Shown here piece by piece: positions 5,440-11,481 of a stretch of DNA of 11,481 bases (position 1 is the stretch's first letter; each line of letters begins with the position of its first letter). Source of the stretch: DASXRU01 sp039933315 (GTDB taxonomy: Bacteria; Acidobacteriota; Blastocatellia; Pyrinomonadales; Pyrinomonadaceae); the NCBI GenBank assembly GCA_039933315.1, contig JBDTOI010000127.1, positions 1 to 11,481 on the forward strand, in the 5' to 3' direction. The translations under genes and the position numbers were made by a program. The notes beneath the pieces are model-generated. The model was given only the letters and a program-made list of their open reading frames with translations. It did no database searches and was not told where the DNA came from.

Positions 5440-8400
5440 TATGCCGGGCGTCTCAGGTAGGAACGGAGTTGTGGGGGAGTCGCTTTGCGCAGTAACGCCG
5501 CTTTGGCTTTCCATTCCATGGTGCGACTTAGTTCGACCAGAAACTTTGTTTCGCCAGACTCGAGACTGGCGATGGGCGCCCCGTCACGATAGAGAATGCG
5601 GTTTGAAGTATGCGCCGTAACACGCGGGCCGGGCGTGATTATGCCGGCGAGGTTTAGCGGATCGGCGGCGCTGATCGAGACCAGGCTTTCCTGCTGTGGC
5701 TGAGAATCCCCCAGCATTCCTGATTCAAGGTTTGTAGTTGAACGTTGGCCGGTCCTGAACAACTCTTCAGTTGAAGTACGTGCCCGCCTGATTGAACGCA
5801 ACATCCCGACGGCTTCAGGCAGTGCGAATTGCTCGCCGGAGATGCCCGCTACAAAGCGGCCACCGCGAATTTCGCCGCGAGCTTCCAGTCGATGATAGAG
5901 CCGCAGTAGGACGCGCCAGGGTATGGCGATGCCTTCACGTTCGAGCAGGCGCTTGAAGACGACGCCGTAGCGGGTTAGGAGTGTGCGGGCGACGTGTTCG
6001 GTGGTCTCGGGATCCAGCGCGTTTGAGCTCTCCCTGACGGTCGGGCTTCTGCCTGGGGCGCGTTGGAGGATTGACCAGCGGCCGGCGCTGGCCATGTCGT
6101 AAACGGCCTCACGATGTTTGCGGCGGACGCCCGCGTGCGTTTTACGATTAGCCGGAGTCAACAACGCACGCAATCCAGCGAAGCTGTCGGAAACCACCAA
6201 TCCATAAGCGACCAGCTCGCCGAGAGATTCCTCGACCTGGCTACGCAGAAGCTTTGTGCCATCAACAATGTCATTGAAGAACGAGGCGCCGCGATTCTCC
6301 AGGTAATCATAGACAGCACCGGTAGTTGTGGAAAACTCGATCTCTTTAGGCGAAGGTTGCGGAAAGACAGAATTCCAGATGGCAAAGTTCTTGCGCGGCA
6401 GCAGCGCGATGGGCGTATTGCGCACGGGAGCGGAACCTCGCGCTTTCTCGACACCATTTTCCGACGGAACTGAACCTCTCGAGGTCGCCGACGGGGTCAG
6501 CCGCGCCCAAATGACTTCACCGGAAAGACATAACGCATCAAGCCAGGCGGGATCGTATTCAACCAGGCGGCTCGGCAGCAGCTCGCCTTCCCATGAAGCG
6601 GCCGGCGCTTCGAAGCCCTCCAGTTGTTCAATGAGGGCGCGAACACTTTCCGGCCCTTCCATTTGGTGATCGGGCGCGACCTTCTGCCAGGCAAGCAGGA
6701 ACCGTATGAAGTCCGCGCTGGAAACCGGCTCGATTTCCTGGCGCAGGCGATTGAGGGTGTAGCTATGTATTCGTGCCAGCAGGCGGCGCGCGCACCACTC
6801 GGTTGCTATGCTGCCGGGAGTGAATTGGCCGCGGATCACAAAGCCTTCGGCTTCGAGTTTCAGCAGACCTGTTTCAATCTCCAATTTAGTTAGGCCAAAA
6901 GAGTTGGCCAGGTTCTCGACGGTAGTTGGCCCCACGCCCTCGAGGCGACCGCGGAGAATTTCCACCAGCGCGGTGTCAAAGTCCCACGTAGTTTGGGTGT
7001 AACTCTCGGGAGCTGTAATGGGAGGATCCAGGGATGCTGACGGGTAGATGGTTTCGAGCAGGGGCAGCCGTTCGGCGGCAATCCACAAGGAGATGTCAGG
7101 TTGTGTGTCTGAGCCCTCCCTGACGGTCGGGCTTCTGCTTAGGATGGCGGCACGACGATCTACCTGCAACTCGGAAAAGAACTGTTGCCAGTCGGCGCCT
7201 TCGGGGGCAGTCAGGAAGCCTAACTCAACGAGGGCGTCGTGTAGTTCGTCGGCGTTCTGCGGCTCGGGCCACGCTTCTTCGCGCACTCGATCAATGGCGC
7301 CCTGATCGAGCTTGCCCATGTCCGCTGCGGTCTTCGGATCGAGCCAGCGGCGCTGAAACACCGCGCGAGTTCGCCGTTCCTCGAGGGGCGCATCGTCGAG
7401 ATAGGCATAAGGCCGGGCGTTGAGTATCTCCTGAGCGAGCGGAGAGGCTTCGATCACGTCGCGCGCAAAAAGGTTCTTCTCATTTCGCTCGATCGAAGTC
7501 AGCAACGCTTCGAGAGCTTCGACGTCCATGGCTTCCTCCAGACAGTCATGAACAGTTTGCGACACCAGCGGGTGATCGGGAATCTCGCGCTCACCGGATA
7601 GGTTTTCGGCGCAGGCTACCTGATCGGGAAAAATAGCAGTCAGCAGATCCTCAGCGTCCATGCGCTGCAGCTGCGCGGGAATCTTCTTGCCGCCACGGCG
7701 GCGCAGGACTGCCAGCGAACGGGTGACGTTCCAGCGCCAGCGAATGTTCCACATCGGCGCATCAAGCAAAGCCTGGCACAAAAGCTGGCGCACCGTTTTG
7801 GAATTCAAATAATGAAAGACGTCGTCAAGCGGAAAGCTGTGCGTCGGACCGAGTGAAAGGACAATGGCGTCTTCCGTGGCGGCGGCCTGTAGTTCGAAGT
7901 TGAACTTGCGGCAGAAACGCTTGCGCAATGCCAGGCCCCAGGCACGATTCAGACGGCTGCCGAAAGGGGAGTGCAGCACCAGCTGCATGCTGCCACTGTC
8001 GTCGAAGAACCGTTCGAGCACGAGGTTCTCCTGCGAAGGCATTACGCCGAGGACAATCTTTGCGCCTGCCAGGTACTCCACAATCTGCTCGGCCGCCGCC
8101 CGCGAGATCCCGACCTCTTCAGTCAGCCATTGGATAGCAGAGTGGCACAGACTTGAGTCTGTGTCGCCGGATGCATCGGAATGTTGTGCGGGCAGGTTTG
8201 CCCCATCACCGGCGACCTCAACTCGCTGGGCCACTTCATCGCGCAGACGCGATACGGAGACCGACAACTCATGTGTGCGCGCCGGGGCTTCGCCCAGCCA
8301 GAAGGGAATTGAGGGCGGCTGCCCGCGCGCATCTTCCACGCGCACCTTTCCCTGTTCTACGCGAAGCACCCGCCACGACGCGTTACCCAGTTGAAAGATG

Positions 8401-10040
8401 TCGCCCTGCAAACTCTCGATAGCGAAGTCTTCATTCACCGAGCCGATCACGAGATCGCTCGGCTCGAGCACTACCGCATAGTCGGCAGTATCAGGAATCG
8501 CGCCGCCGGAAGTGATTGCCGCGAGGCGGGCGCCGCGCCGGCCGCGCAGACGACGATTCACCGCATCATGATGCAGATAGGCGGAGCGCCGGCCGCGTTT
8601 GGTGGAGAAGCCCTCAGCAAGCATCCGTATGACCGCGTCAAAGTCTTTTCGTTCCAGGTTGCGATACGGGTAGGCCCGCCGGATCATTTCGAACAGCGTT
8701 TCCTCGGTCCACTCCTCGGCCGCCGCGGCCGCAACTATCTGCTGCGCCAGAATGTCGAGCGGCTTCTCCGGCAGTTCGAGTTGATCAAGCTCTCCCCGGC
8801 GGATCGCATCGATTATGGCCGCGCACTCGACCAGCTCATCGCGCGAGAGTGGGAAGACCCGCCCTTTGGGAAAACCGGCCACGGTGTGATTCGACCTACC
8901 TACCCGCTGCAGAAAGCTGGCAATCGAACGAGTCGAGCCTAGCTGGCAAACAAGATTGACATCGCCAATGTCGATACCCAGTTCGAGAGAAGCCGTAGCC
9001 ACCAGCGCGCTCAGCTCGCCGGCTTTTAATCTCTGTTCCGCGGCCAGACGCTGTTCGCGCGCGAGACTGCCATGGTGCGCGGCAATGTTTTCGTCGCCGA
9101 TGCGCTCACCCAGGTGACGCGCCACACGTTCTGCCAGCCGGCGCGTGTTGACGAAAACGAGTGTGGTCTTGTGCTGGCGAATCAACTGCGCCAGGCGATC
9201 GTAAACCTCGTCCCAAACTTCACCCGACATCACGGCTTGCAAAGGGGATTCCGGTAGTTCAATTGCCAGATCGAGGCGGCGCGCATGGCCGCTATCAACG
9301 ATGGCGCAGTCCGGAGTGCCGTCAGCCTTGATATTCGCGGTGCCGACCAAAAAGCGCGCGACCTCTTCGATGGGGCGTTGTGTGGCAGACAGACCGACCC
9401 TTACCAATTTTGGATTGCGGAATTCGGATTGCGGAATCTCGTTATCCGTTTTTGGTTGGGCGACTAGTTGTTCGAGGCGCTCGATTGAGAGGGCGAGATG
9501 GGAACCGCGCTTGTCGCCGACCACGGCGTGAATTTCATCGAGGATCAGGGTGCGCGTGGTTTGCAACATGCGCCGGCCACCTTCGCTCGTGAGAAGGATG
9601 TAGAGCGATTCCGGCGTGGTCACGATGATGTGCGGCGGGCGCTTGGTCATTGCGGTTCGCTCCGCTGCCGGCGTGTCCCCGGTCCTTACCAGCGTGCGAA
9701 TATTGACCTCGGGCAAACCCATCGCCAGAAGTTCCTGCTGAATTCCGGCCAGTGGTATTTGCAGGTTGCGCTGAATGTCGTTACTCAGCGCTTTCAGTGG
9801 CGATACGTACACGACGTGGGTCGTGTCATCAAGCCCGCCCTCGATACCGATCCGCACCAGGTCATCGATAGCCGCTAGAAAAGCTGCCAGCGTCTTACCG
9901 GAGCCGGTGGGCGCGGCAATTAGAGTGTTGCGGTGCGATTTAATTGCCGGCCAGGCGAGCTCCTGCGGCGGAGTGGGCGCAGGAAAACTCTTCGCAAACC
10001 AGCGTGCAACTGCGGGATGAAAACAGCTAAGGACATCCAT
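5439..10040 (-). CDS. lhr: Lhr-family large helicase-related protein (superfamily 2)
   Basis: A 1533-residue protein, close to the 1538 of E. coli Lhr. It is an ATP-dependent 3'-5' DNA translocase family implicated in DNA repair. N-terminal helicase motifs are all visible: Walker A APTGSGKT (43-50), PLKALSND (81-88), TTPESL (141-146), DEIH (168-171), SAT (218-220), VFVNTRRLAERVARHLGE (295-312), HHGSLAREQR (322-331), ATASLELGIDIGD (348-360) and QRVGRSNH (378-385). Residues to about 890 match the Lhr core (winged helix and beta-barrel domain), and about 900-1533 match the long Lhr C-terminal region with predicted winged-helix domains. The ATG at 10040 has no obvious Shine-Dalgarno. Several short inserts coincide with repeats: residues 199-211, 625-634, 969-979, 1188-1208 and 1330-1340. 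All preserve the frame and lie outside the core motifs, so the protein is probably functional. The C-terminus (LRSYLRRPA) seems natural for the family. A divergent LigD-type polymerase gene lies upstream. Confidence 0.93.
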   Translation of the reverse strand: MDVLSCFHPAVARWFAKSFPAPTPPQELAWPAIKSHRNTLIAAPTGSGKTLAAFLAAIDDLVRIGIEGGLDDTTHVVYVSPLKALSNDIQRNLQIPLAGIQQELLAMGLPEVNIRTLVRTGDTPAAERTAMTKRPPHIIVTTPESLYILLTSEGGRRMLQTTRTLILDEIHAVVGDKRGSHLALSIERLEQLVAQPKTDNEIPQSEFRNPKLVRVGLSATQRPIEEVARFLVGTANIKADGTPDCAIVDSGHARRLDLAIELPESPLQAVMSGEVWDEVYDRLAQLIRQHKTTLVFVNTRRLAERVARHLGERIGDENIAAHHGSLAREQRLAAEQRLKAGELSALVATASLELGIDIGDVNLVCQLGSTRSIASFLQRVGRSNHTVAGFPKGRVFPLSRDELVECAAIIDAIRRGELDQLELPEKPLDILAQQIVAAAAAEEWTEETLFEMIRRAYPYRNLERKDFDAVIRMLAEGFSTKRGRRSAYLHHDAVNRRLRGRRGARLAAITSGGAIPDTADYAVVLEPSDLVIGSVNEDFAIESLQGDIFQLGNASWRVLRVEQGKVRVEDARGQPPSIPFWLGEAPARTHELSVSVSRLRDEVAQRVEVAGDGANLPAQHSDASGDTDSSLCHSAIQWLTEEVGISRAAAEQIVEYLAGAKIVLGVMPSQENLVLERFFDDSGSMQLVLHSPFGSRLNRAWGLALRKRFCRKFNFELQAAATEDAIVLSLGPTHSFPLDDVFHYLNSKTVRQLLCQALLDAPMWNIRWRWNVTRSLAVLRRRGGKKIPAQLQRMDAEDLLTAIFPDQVACAENLSGEREIPDHPLVSQTVHDCLEEAMDVEALEALLTSIERNEKNLFARDVIEASPLAQEILNARPYAYLDDAPLEERRTRAVFQRRWLDPKTAADMGKLDQGAIDRVREEAWPEPQNADELHDALVELGFLTAPEGADWQQFFSELQVDRRAAILSRSPTVREGSDTQPDISLWIAAERLPLLETIYPSASLDPPITAPESYTQTTWDFDTALVEILRGRLEGVGPTTVENLANSFGLTKLEIETGLLKLEAEGFVIRGQFTPGSIATEWCARRLLARIHSYTLNRLRQEIEPVSSADFIRFLLAWQKVAPDHQMEGPESVRALIEQLEGFEAPAASWEGELLPSRLVEYDPAWLDALCLSGEVIWARLTPSATSRGSVPSENGVEKARGSAPVRNTPIALLPRKNFAIWNSVFPQPSPKEIEFSTTTGAVYDYLENRGASFFNDIVDGTKLLRSQVEESLGELVAYGLVVSDSFAGLRALLTPANRKTHAGVRRKHREAVYDMASAGRWSILQRAPGRSPTVRESSNALDPETTEHVARTLLTRYGVVFKRLLEREGIAIPWRVLLRLYHRLEARGEIRGGRFVAGISGEQFALPEAVGMLRSIRRARTSTEELFRTGQRSTTNLESGMLGDSQPQQESLVSISAADPLNLAGIITPGPRVTAHTSNRILYRDGAPIASLESGETKFLVELSRTMEWKAKAALLRKATPPQLRSYLRRPA
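6024..6054. repeat. Intragenic 31-bp repeat in lhr, copy 1
   Basis: The core TCCCTGACGGTCGGGCTTCT (6031-6050) with its flanks matches copy 2 at 7110-7140 in 29 of 31 positions. It is read in the same frame in both places and encodes RSPTVRE (residues 1331-1337). The coding-strand sequence contains a small GAC/GTC plus CCC/GGG inverted motif. Near-identity at the DNA level in two unrelated parts of the protein indicates a dispersed element, not a protein domain repeat. Confidence 0.8.
6421..6484. repeat. Two imperfect direct repeats inside lhr
   Basis: On the coding strand two similar units of about 20 bases, GAGAGGTTCAGTTCCGTC-like (about 6463-6482) and GCGAGGTTCCGCTCCCGT-like (about 6423-6441), encode the similar peptides RGSVPSENG and RGSAPVRN (residues 1188-1208). 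The segment is a low-complexity linker between two parts of the Lhr C-terminal region. It is probably another inserted repeat, but the match is weaker than for the other elements. Confidence 0.45.
7110..7140. repeat. Intragenic 31-bp repeat in lhr, copy 2
   Basis: This is the second copy of the element at 6024-6054, with two mismatches in 31 bases. It encodes RSPTVRE (residues 969-975). The two copies are 1086 bases apart, an exact multiple of three, so they share orientation and reading frame. It lies between two predicted folded segments of the C-terminal region (after VDRRAAIL and before DISLWIAAERLPLL). Confidence 0.8.
8141..8164. repeat. ACAGACT palindromic element inside lhr
   Basis: AGTGGCACAGACT-TG-AGTCTGTG matches one arm of the inverted repeat at 5378-5439 apart from the central bases; the palindrome itself is 8147-8162. 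It is translated as part of GDTDSSLCHS (about residues 625-634), a hydrophilic insert just before the IQWLTEEVG helix of the Lhr core. A repeat shared between coding and intergenic DNA a few kilobases apart points to insertion of a mobile palindrome that kept the frame open. Confidence 0.8.
9408..9446. repeat. Short tandem repeat insert between lhr helicase motifs
   Basis: GGATTGCGGAATTC at 9412-9425 is followed directly by GGATTGCGGAATCTC at 9426-9440, a near-perfect tandem duplication of about 14 bp. On the coding strand it gives NEIPQSEFRNPKL (residues 199-211), between the DEIH motif (168-171) and the SAT motif (218-220), where Lhr proteins normally have only a short connector. The peptide resembles translations of a widespread GGATTGCGGAAT-type repeat that I remember from other genomes. 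Confidence 0.65.
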
Positions 10041-10060
10041 AACTTAATATTGTGGCCAAA

Positions 10061-10081
10061 GGATGAAATCGTGTTTCATCC
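10061..10081. promoter_or_regulatory. Operator-like 21-bp perfect palindrome in the divergent promoter region
   Basis: GGATGAAA and TTTCATCC flank a five-base centre (TCGTG). The site is centred about 31 bases upstream of the lhr start and about 145 bases upstream of the polymerase start, so a bound dimeric regulator could control either gene. It could instead form a hairpin in an lhr leader transcript if the promoter lies further upstream. The sequence differs from every other repeat family in this window, which favours a regulatory role. No cognate regulator gene is present. Confidence 0.4.
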
Positions 10082-10188
10082 AAGAGACTACCGGATTTTG
10101 GCGAACTGTTCAAGGGGAGTTTACCTAATTACGAGCGGTGGTTACAGCGGACTGTAGCAGGGGGCTTGCCTGGGCAGCGTGATAGGAT

Positions 10189-10212
10189 TAGGTCCAATAG
10201 GTCCAATAGGTC
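10189..10212 (+). repeat. Tandem 9-bp repeat before the LigD-like gene
   Basis: The unit TAGGTCCAA is repeated about 2.7 times, ending five bases before the ATG at 10217. Reading the gene from the upstream TTG at 10166 would translate this repeat as the arginine/serine/asparagine string RSNRSNRS, so the repeat argues for the downstream ATG as the start. The last unit supplies the AGGT that may serve as a weak ribosome binding site. Confidence 0.6.
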
Positions 10213-10216
10213 ATCC

Positions 10217-11218
10217 ATGAAAACTCCTACGCGCGATTATCATCCGTCGAGGTTTACTAAATCCGCTGCCGCTCCGGGGAAGGGAAAGGCGAGAGCGTTC
10301 AAGATCCCCAAAGCTGCCACTGAGCTGGAAGCAAAGATTGGCGATCGACAGGTGAAGCTTACGAATCTCAAGAAGCCCTTCTGGCCGGAGCTGGGCATTA
10401 ACAAGGGCGATCTGCTTCAGTACTATGCCGACGTCGCCCCCGTTTTGCTGCCGCACATAAGGGACCGGGCCATGGTGATGAAGCGCTATCCCAACGGCGC
10501 CGCCGGCGACTTCTTCTTCATGAAGCACGCCCCGTCACCGCGGCCGCCCTGGATAGAAATCTGCTCCATCGATCATTCGTCGGGAAACATCGTTGATTTT
10601 CCGGTGATTCAGGATCTGGCTTCACTTCTCTGGGTAATCAATCTGGGTTGCATCGATCTTAATCAGTGGTACGCCCGCTGCGATGATGTGGACCGGCCTG
10701 ACTACCTTCATTTTGATCTCGATCCGGGGCCCGGGGCTTCGTTCGATCGAGTGCGAGAAACAGCTTTAGTTCTTCATGAGGCTCTTGAATCTCTCAAGAT
10801 GCCTTCGCTCCCCAAGACAACCGGCTCAAAGGGGATTCACATTTACGTTCCAATTGTTCGGGGTCCAACCCAGAAGCAGGTTTGGACGTTCGCCAAAGGT
10901 CTGGCCCAGGTGTTGGAATCAGCTAATCCGAAACTGATCACCGCGGAATACCGCATCGCCAAGCGGCCGAAGGGAAGGGTACTGGTCGATTACAACCAGA
11001 ATGCCTGGGGACGAACGCTGGCCTCCGTTTATTCCGTGCGGCCGACGCCGCGGGCCGGCGTGTCTACCCCGGTCAGCTGGCAGGAAGTTGAGAAGGGTTT
11101 GAAGATCGAGGACTTTCGCATCGATAACGTCCGTGCCCGAATCAAGAAAGTTGGGGACCTGTGGAAGCCACTGCTCGCGGAGCGGGGGCGGTTCAAGCTC
11201 GAGCGATACATTGGGTGA
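10217..11218 (+). CDS. Stand-alone LigD-type polymerase/primase (archaeo-eukaryotic primase fold)
   Basis: A 333-residue protein matching the polymerase domain of bacterial LigD, without ligase or phosphoesterase domains. Such proteins add ribo- or deoxynucleotides in end joining or gap filling. Visible features are KLTNLKKPFWPELG near residues 47-60, the metal-binding HFDLDPG with Asp167 and Asp169, TTGSKGIHIYVP (201-212) for nucleotide binding, and the third candidate acidic residue Asp258 in VLVDYNQNAWGRT. The basic, Ala-rich first 45 residues look disordered. GCIDLNQW (144-151) has Asn where LigD polymerase domains often have His (ELHPW). I recall this LN form from mycobacterial stand-alone PolD-type proteins, so it probably belongs to that subgroup. 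ATG 10217 is preferred over TTG 10166 because the latter would translate a tandem repeat. It is divergent from lhr, suggesting a repair link. No ku gene is visible. Confidence 0.88.
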   Translation: MKTPTRDYHPSRFTKSAAAPGKGKARAFKIPKAATELEAKIGDRQVKLTNLKKPFWPELGINKGDLLQYYADVAPVLLPHIRDRAMVMKRYPNGAAGDFFFMKHAPSPRPPWIEICSIDHSSGNIVDFPVIQDLASLLWVINLGCIDLNQWYARCDDVDRPDYLHFDLDPGPGASFDRVRETALVLHEALESLKMPSLPKTTGSKGIHIYVPIVRGPTQKQVWTFAKGLAQVLESANPKLITAEYRIAKRPKGRVLVDYNQNAWGRTLASVYSVRPTPRAGVSTPVSWQEVEKGLKIEDFRIDNVRARIKKVGDLWKPLLAERGRFKLERYIG

Positions 11219-11226
11219 GGTCGGAT

Positions 11227-11238
11227 CCTTACGTAAGG
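11227..11238. repeat. 12-bp perfect palindrome after the LigD-like gene
   Basis: CCTTACGTAAGG is perfectly self-complementary and starts eight bases after the stop codon. There is no T-tract after it, so it is not a typical terminator. It may be a protein-binding site or chance. Confidence 0.3.
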
Positions 11239-11339
11239 GTTCAGGTTAAGTATTCGATTTTATTGACGTTTTAGGTAAGAGGTCGGCGTCCAGACAACTA
11301 AGGTCAAGACTTAGGTTTCAAAGGTCAATGCTGAACACT

Positions 11340-11370
11340 TGCAGTCAGGAAGAGGGGCTTGCCCCCGCTC
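11340..11370. repeat. Third copy of the thyA-folA repeat arm
   Basis: TGCAGTCAGGAAGAGGGGCT and the following GCCCCCGCTC match the right arm of the 34-bp inverted repeat (4217-4247) in 29 of 31 positions. Here no inverse partner is visible within the window. A 9-bp inverted pair, AGACTTAGG (11307-11315) and CCTAAGTCT (11378-11386), brackets this copy and may mark element ends. The copy 7 kb away from the first shows that the family is dispersed. Confidence 0.75.
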
Positions 11371-11423
11371 TAATAGTCCTAAGTCTGAGCTTCGGACAAC
11401 CTTCCTCCTGACGGATAGATTGT

Positions 11424-11449
11424 AGGGGCGGCACTCCGTGGCCGCCCCT
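11424..11449. repeat. GC-rich hairpin repeat near the right end
   Basis: AGGGGCGGC (11424-11432) pairs with GCCGCCCCT (11441-11449) around the eight-base centre ACTCCGTG. Sequences of this GTAGGGGCGG...CCGCCCC type recur in many bacterial genomes as dispersed hairpins, as far as I remember. It is followed by CTTACTCC, not by a T-run, so terminator function is doubtful. Confidence 0.55.
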
Positions 11450-11481
11450 CTTACTCCGTCAAGTTTAGTTGACAAAGAAGG

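Noticed and set aside
5378..5620. 80-residue + strand frame containing TEVCAT
   Set aside because: It is a translation of the ACAGACT inverted repeat continuing antisense into lhr.
8391..8942. 183-residue + strand frame, and other long antisense frames inside lhr
   Set aside because: They lie wholly antisense to well-conserved Lhr motifs and arise from GC-biased third codon positions.
5439..10040. The lhr locus as a defence helicase or part of an anti-phage island
   Set aside because: Motif content and length fit housekeeping Lhr, and no nuclease, methylase or other defence partner is adjacent.
10166..10216. TTG at 10166 as the start of the LigD-like gene
   Set aside because: The extra 17 residues translate a 9-bp tandem repeat; the ATG at 10217 gives a typical N-terminus.

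Overview
The window is a moderately GC-rich bacterial chromosome segment carrying six protein genes and an unusually dense set of short palindromic repeats. No phylogenetic marker is present. The repeat style (families whose spurious translations read like NPVGV/QPWAGG, TEVCAT and SPTVRE) together with weak ribosome binding sites resembles what I remember of Acidobacteriota such as Blastocatellia. That assignment is an inference from memory and could be wrong; other soil phyla, such as Planctomycetota, also carry similar repeats.

Layout from left to right: (1) a sigma70-like promoter and a membrane-anchored SGNH/GDSL-family protein (158-1438, +); (2) a 385-base gap with an imperfect inverted repeat, a terminator-like hairpin and a promoter; (3) a cystathionine beta-synthase-type PLP enzyme with two C-terminal CBS domains (1824-3197, +); (4) a 393-base gap between convergent genes, filled by a nested mirror-image array of palindromes; (5) dihydrofolate reductase folA (3591-4088, -) and, upstream of it on the same strand, thymidylate synthase thyA (4279-5121, -), separated by a perfect 34-bp inverted repeat; (6) a long Lhr-family helicase (5439-10040, -), whose stop codon abuts another 25-bp inverted repeat; (7) a short divergent promoter region with a 21-bp operator-like palindrome; (8) a stand-alone LigD-type polymerase/primase (10217-11218, +); (9) a tail with a third copy of the thyA-folA repeat and one more hairpin.

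Functionally, thyA and folA form the classic thymidylate/folate cycle pair: ThyA oxidises methylene-tetrahydrofolate to dihydrofolate and FolA reduces it again. The helicase and the LigD-like polymerase lie head to head and probably both serve DNA repair. The cystathionine beta-synthase belongs to sulfur amino acid metabolism and the SGNH protein to cell-surface chemistry; neither has an evident partner in the window.

The most striking feature is not a gene cassette but the repeats. At least seven distinct small repeat families occur in 11.5 kb, and several sit in frame inside the lhr coding sequence, where they add short peptides to linkers between conserved helicase motifs. This resembles the Rickettsia palindromic elements that insert into reading frames. 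I saw no defence system, prophage, CRISPR array, transposase, tRNA or rRNA.
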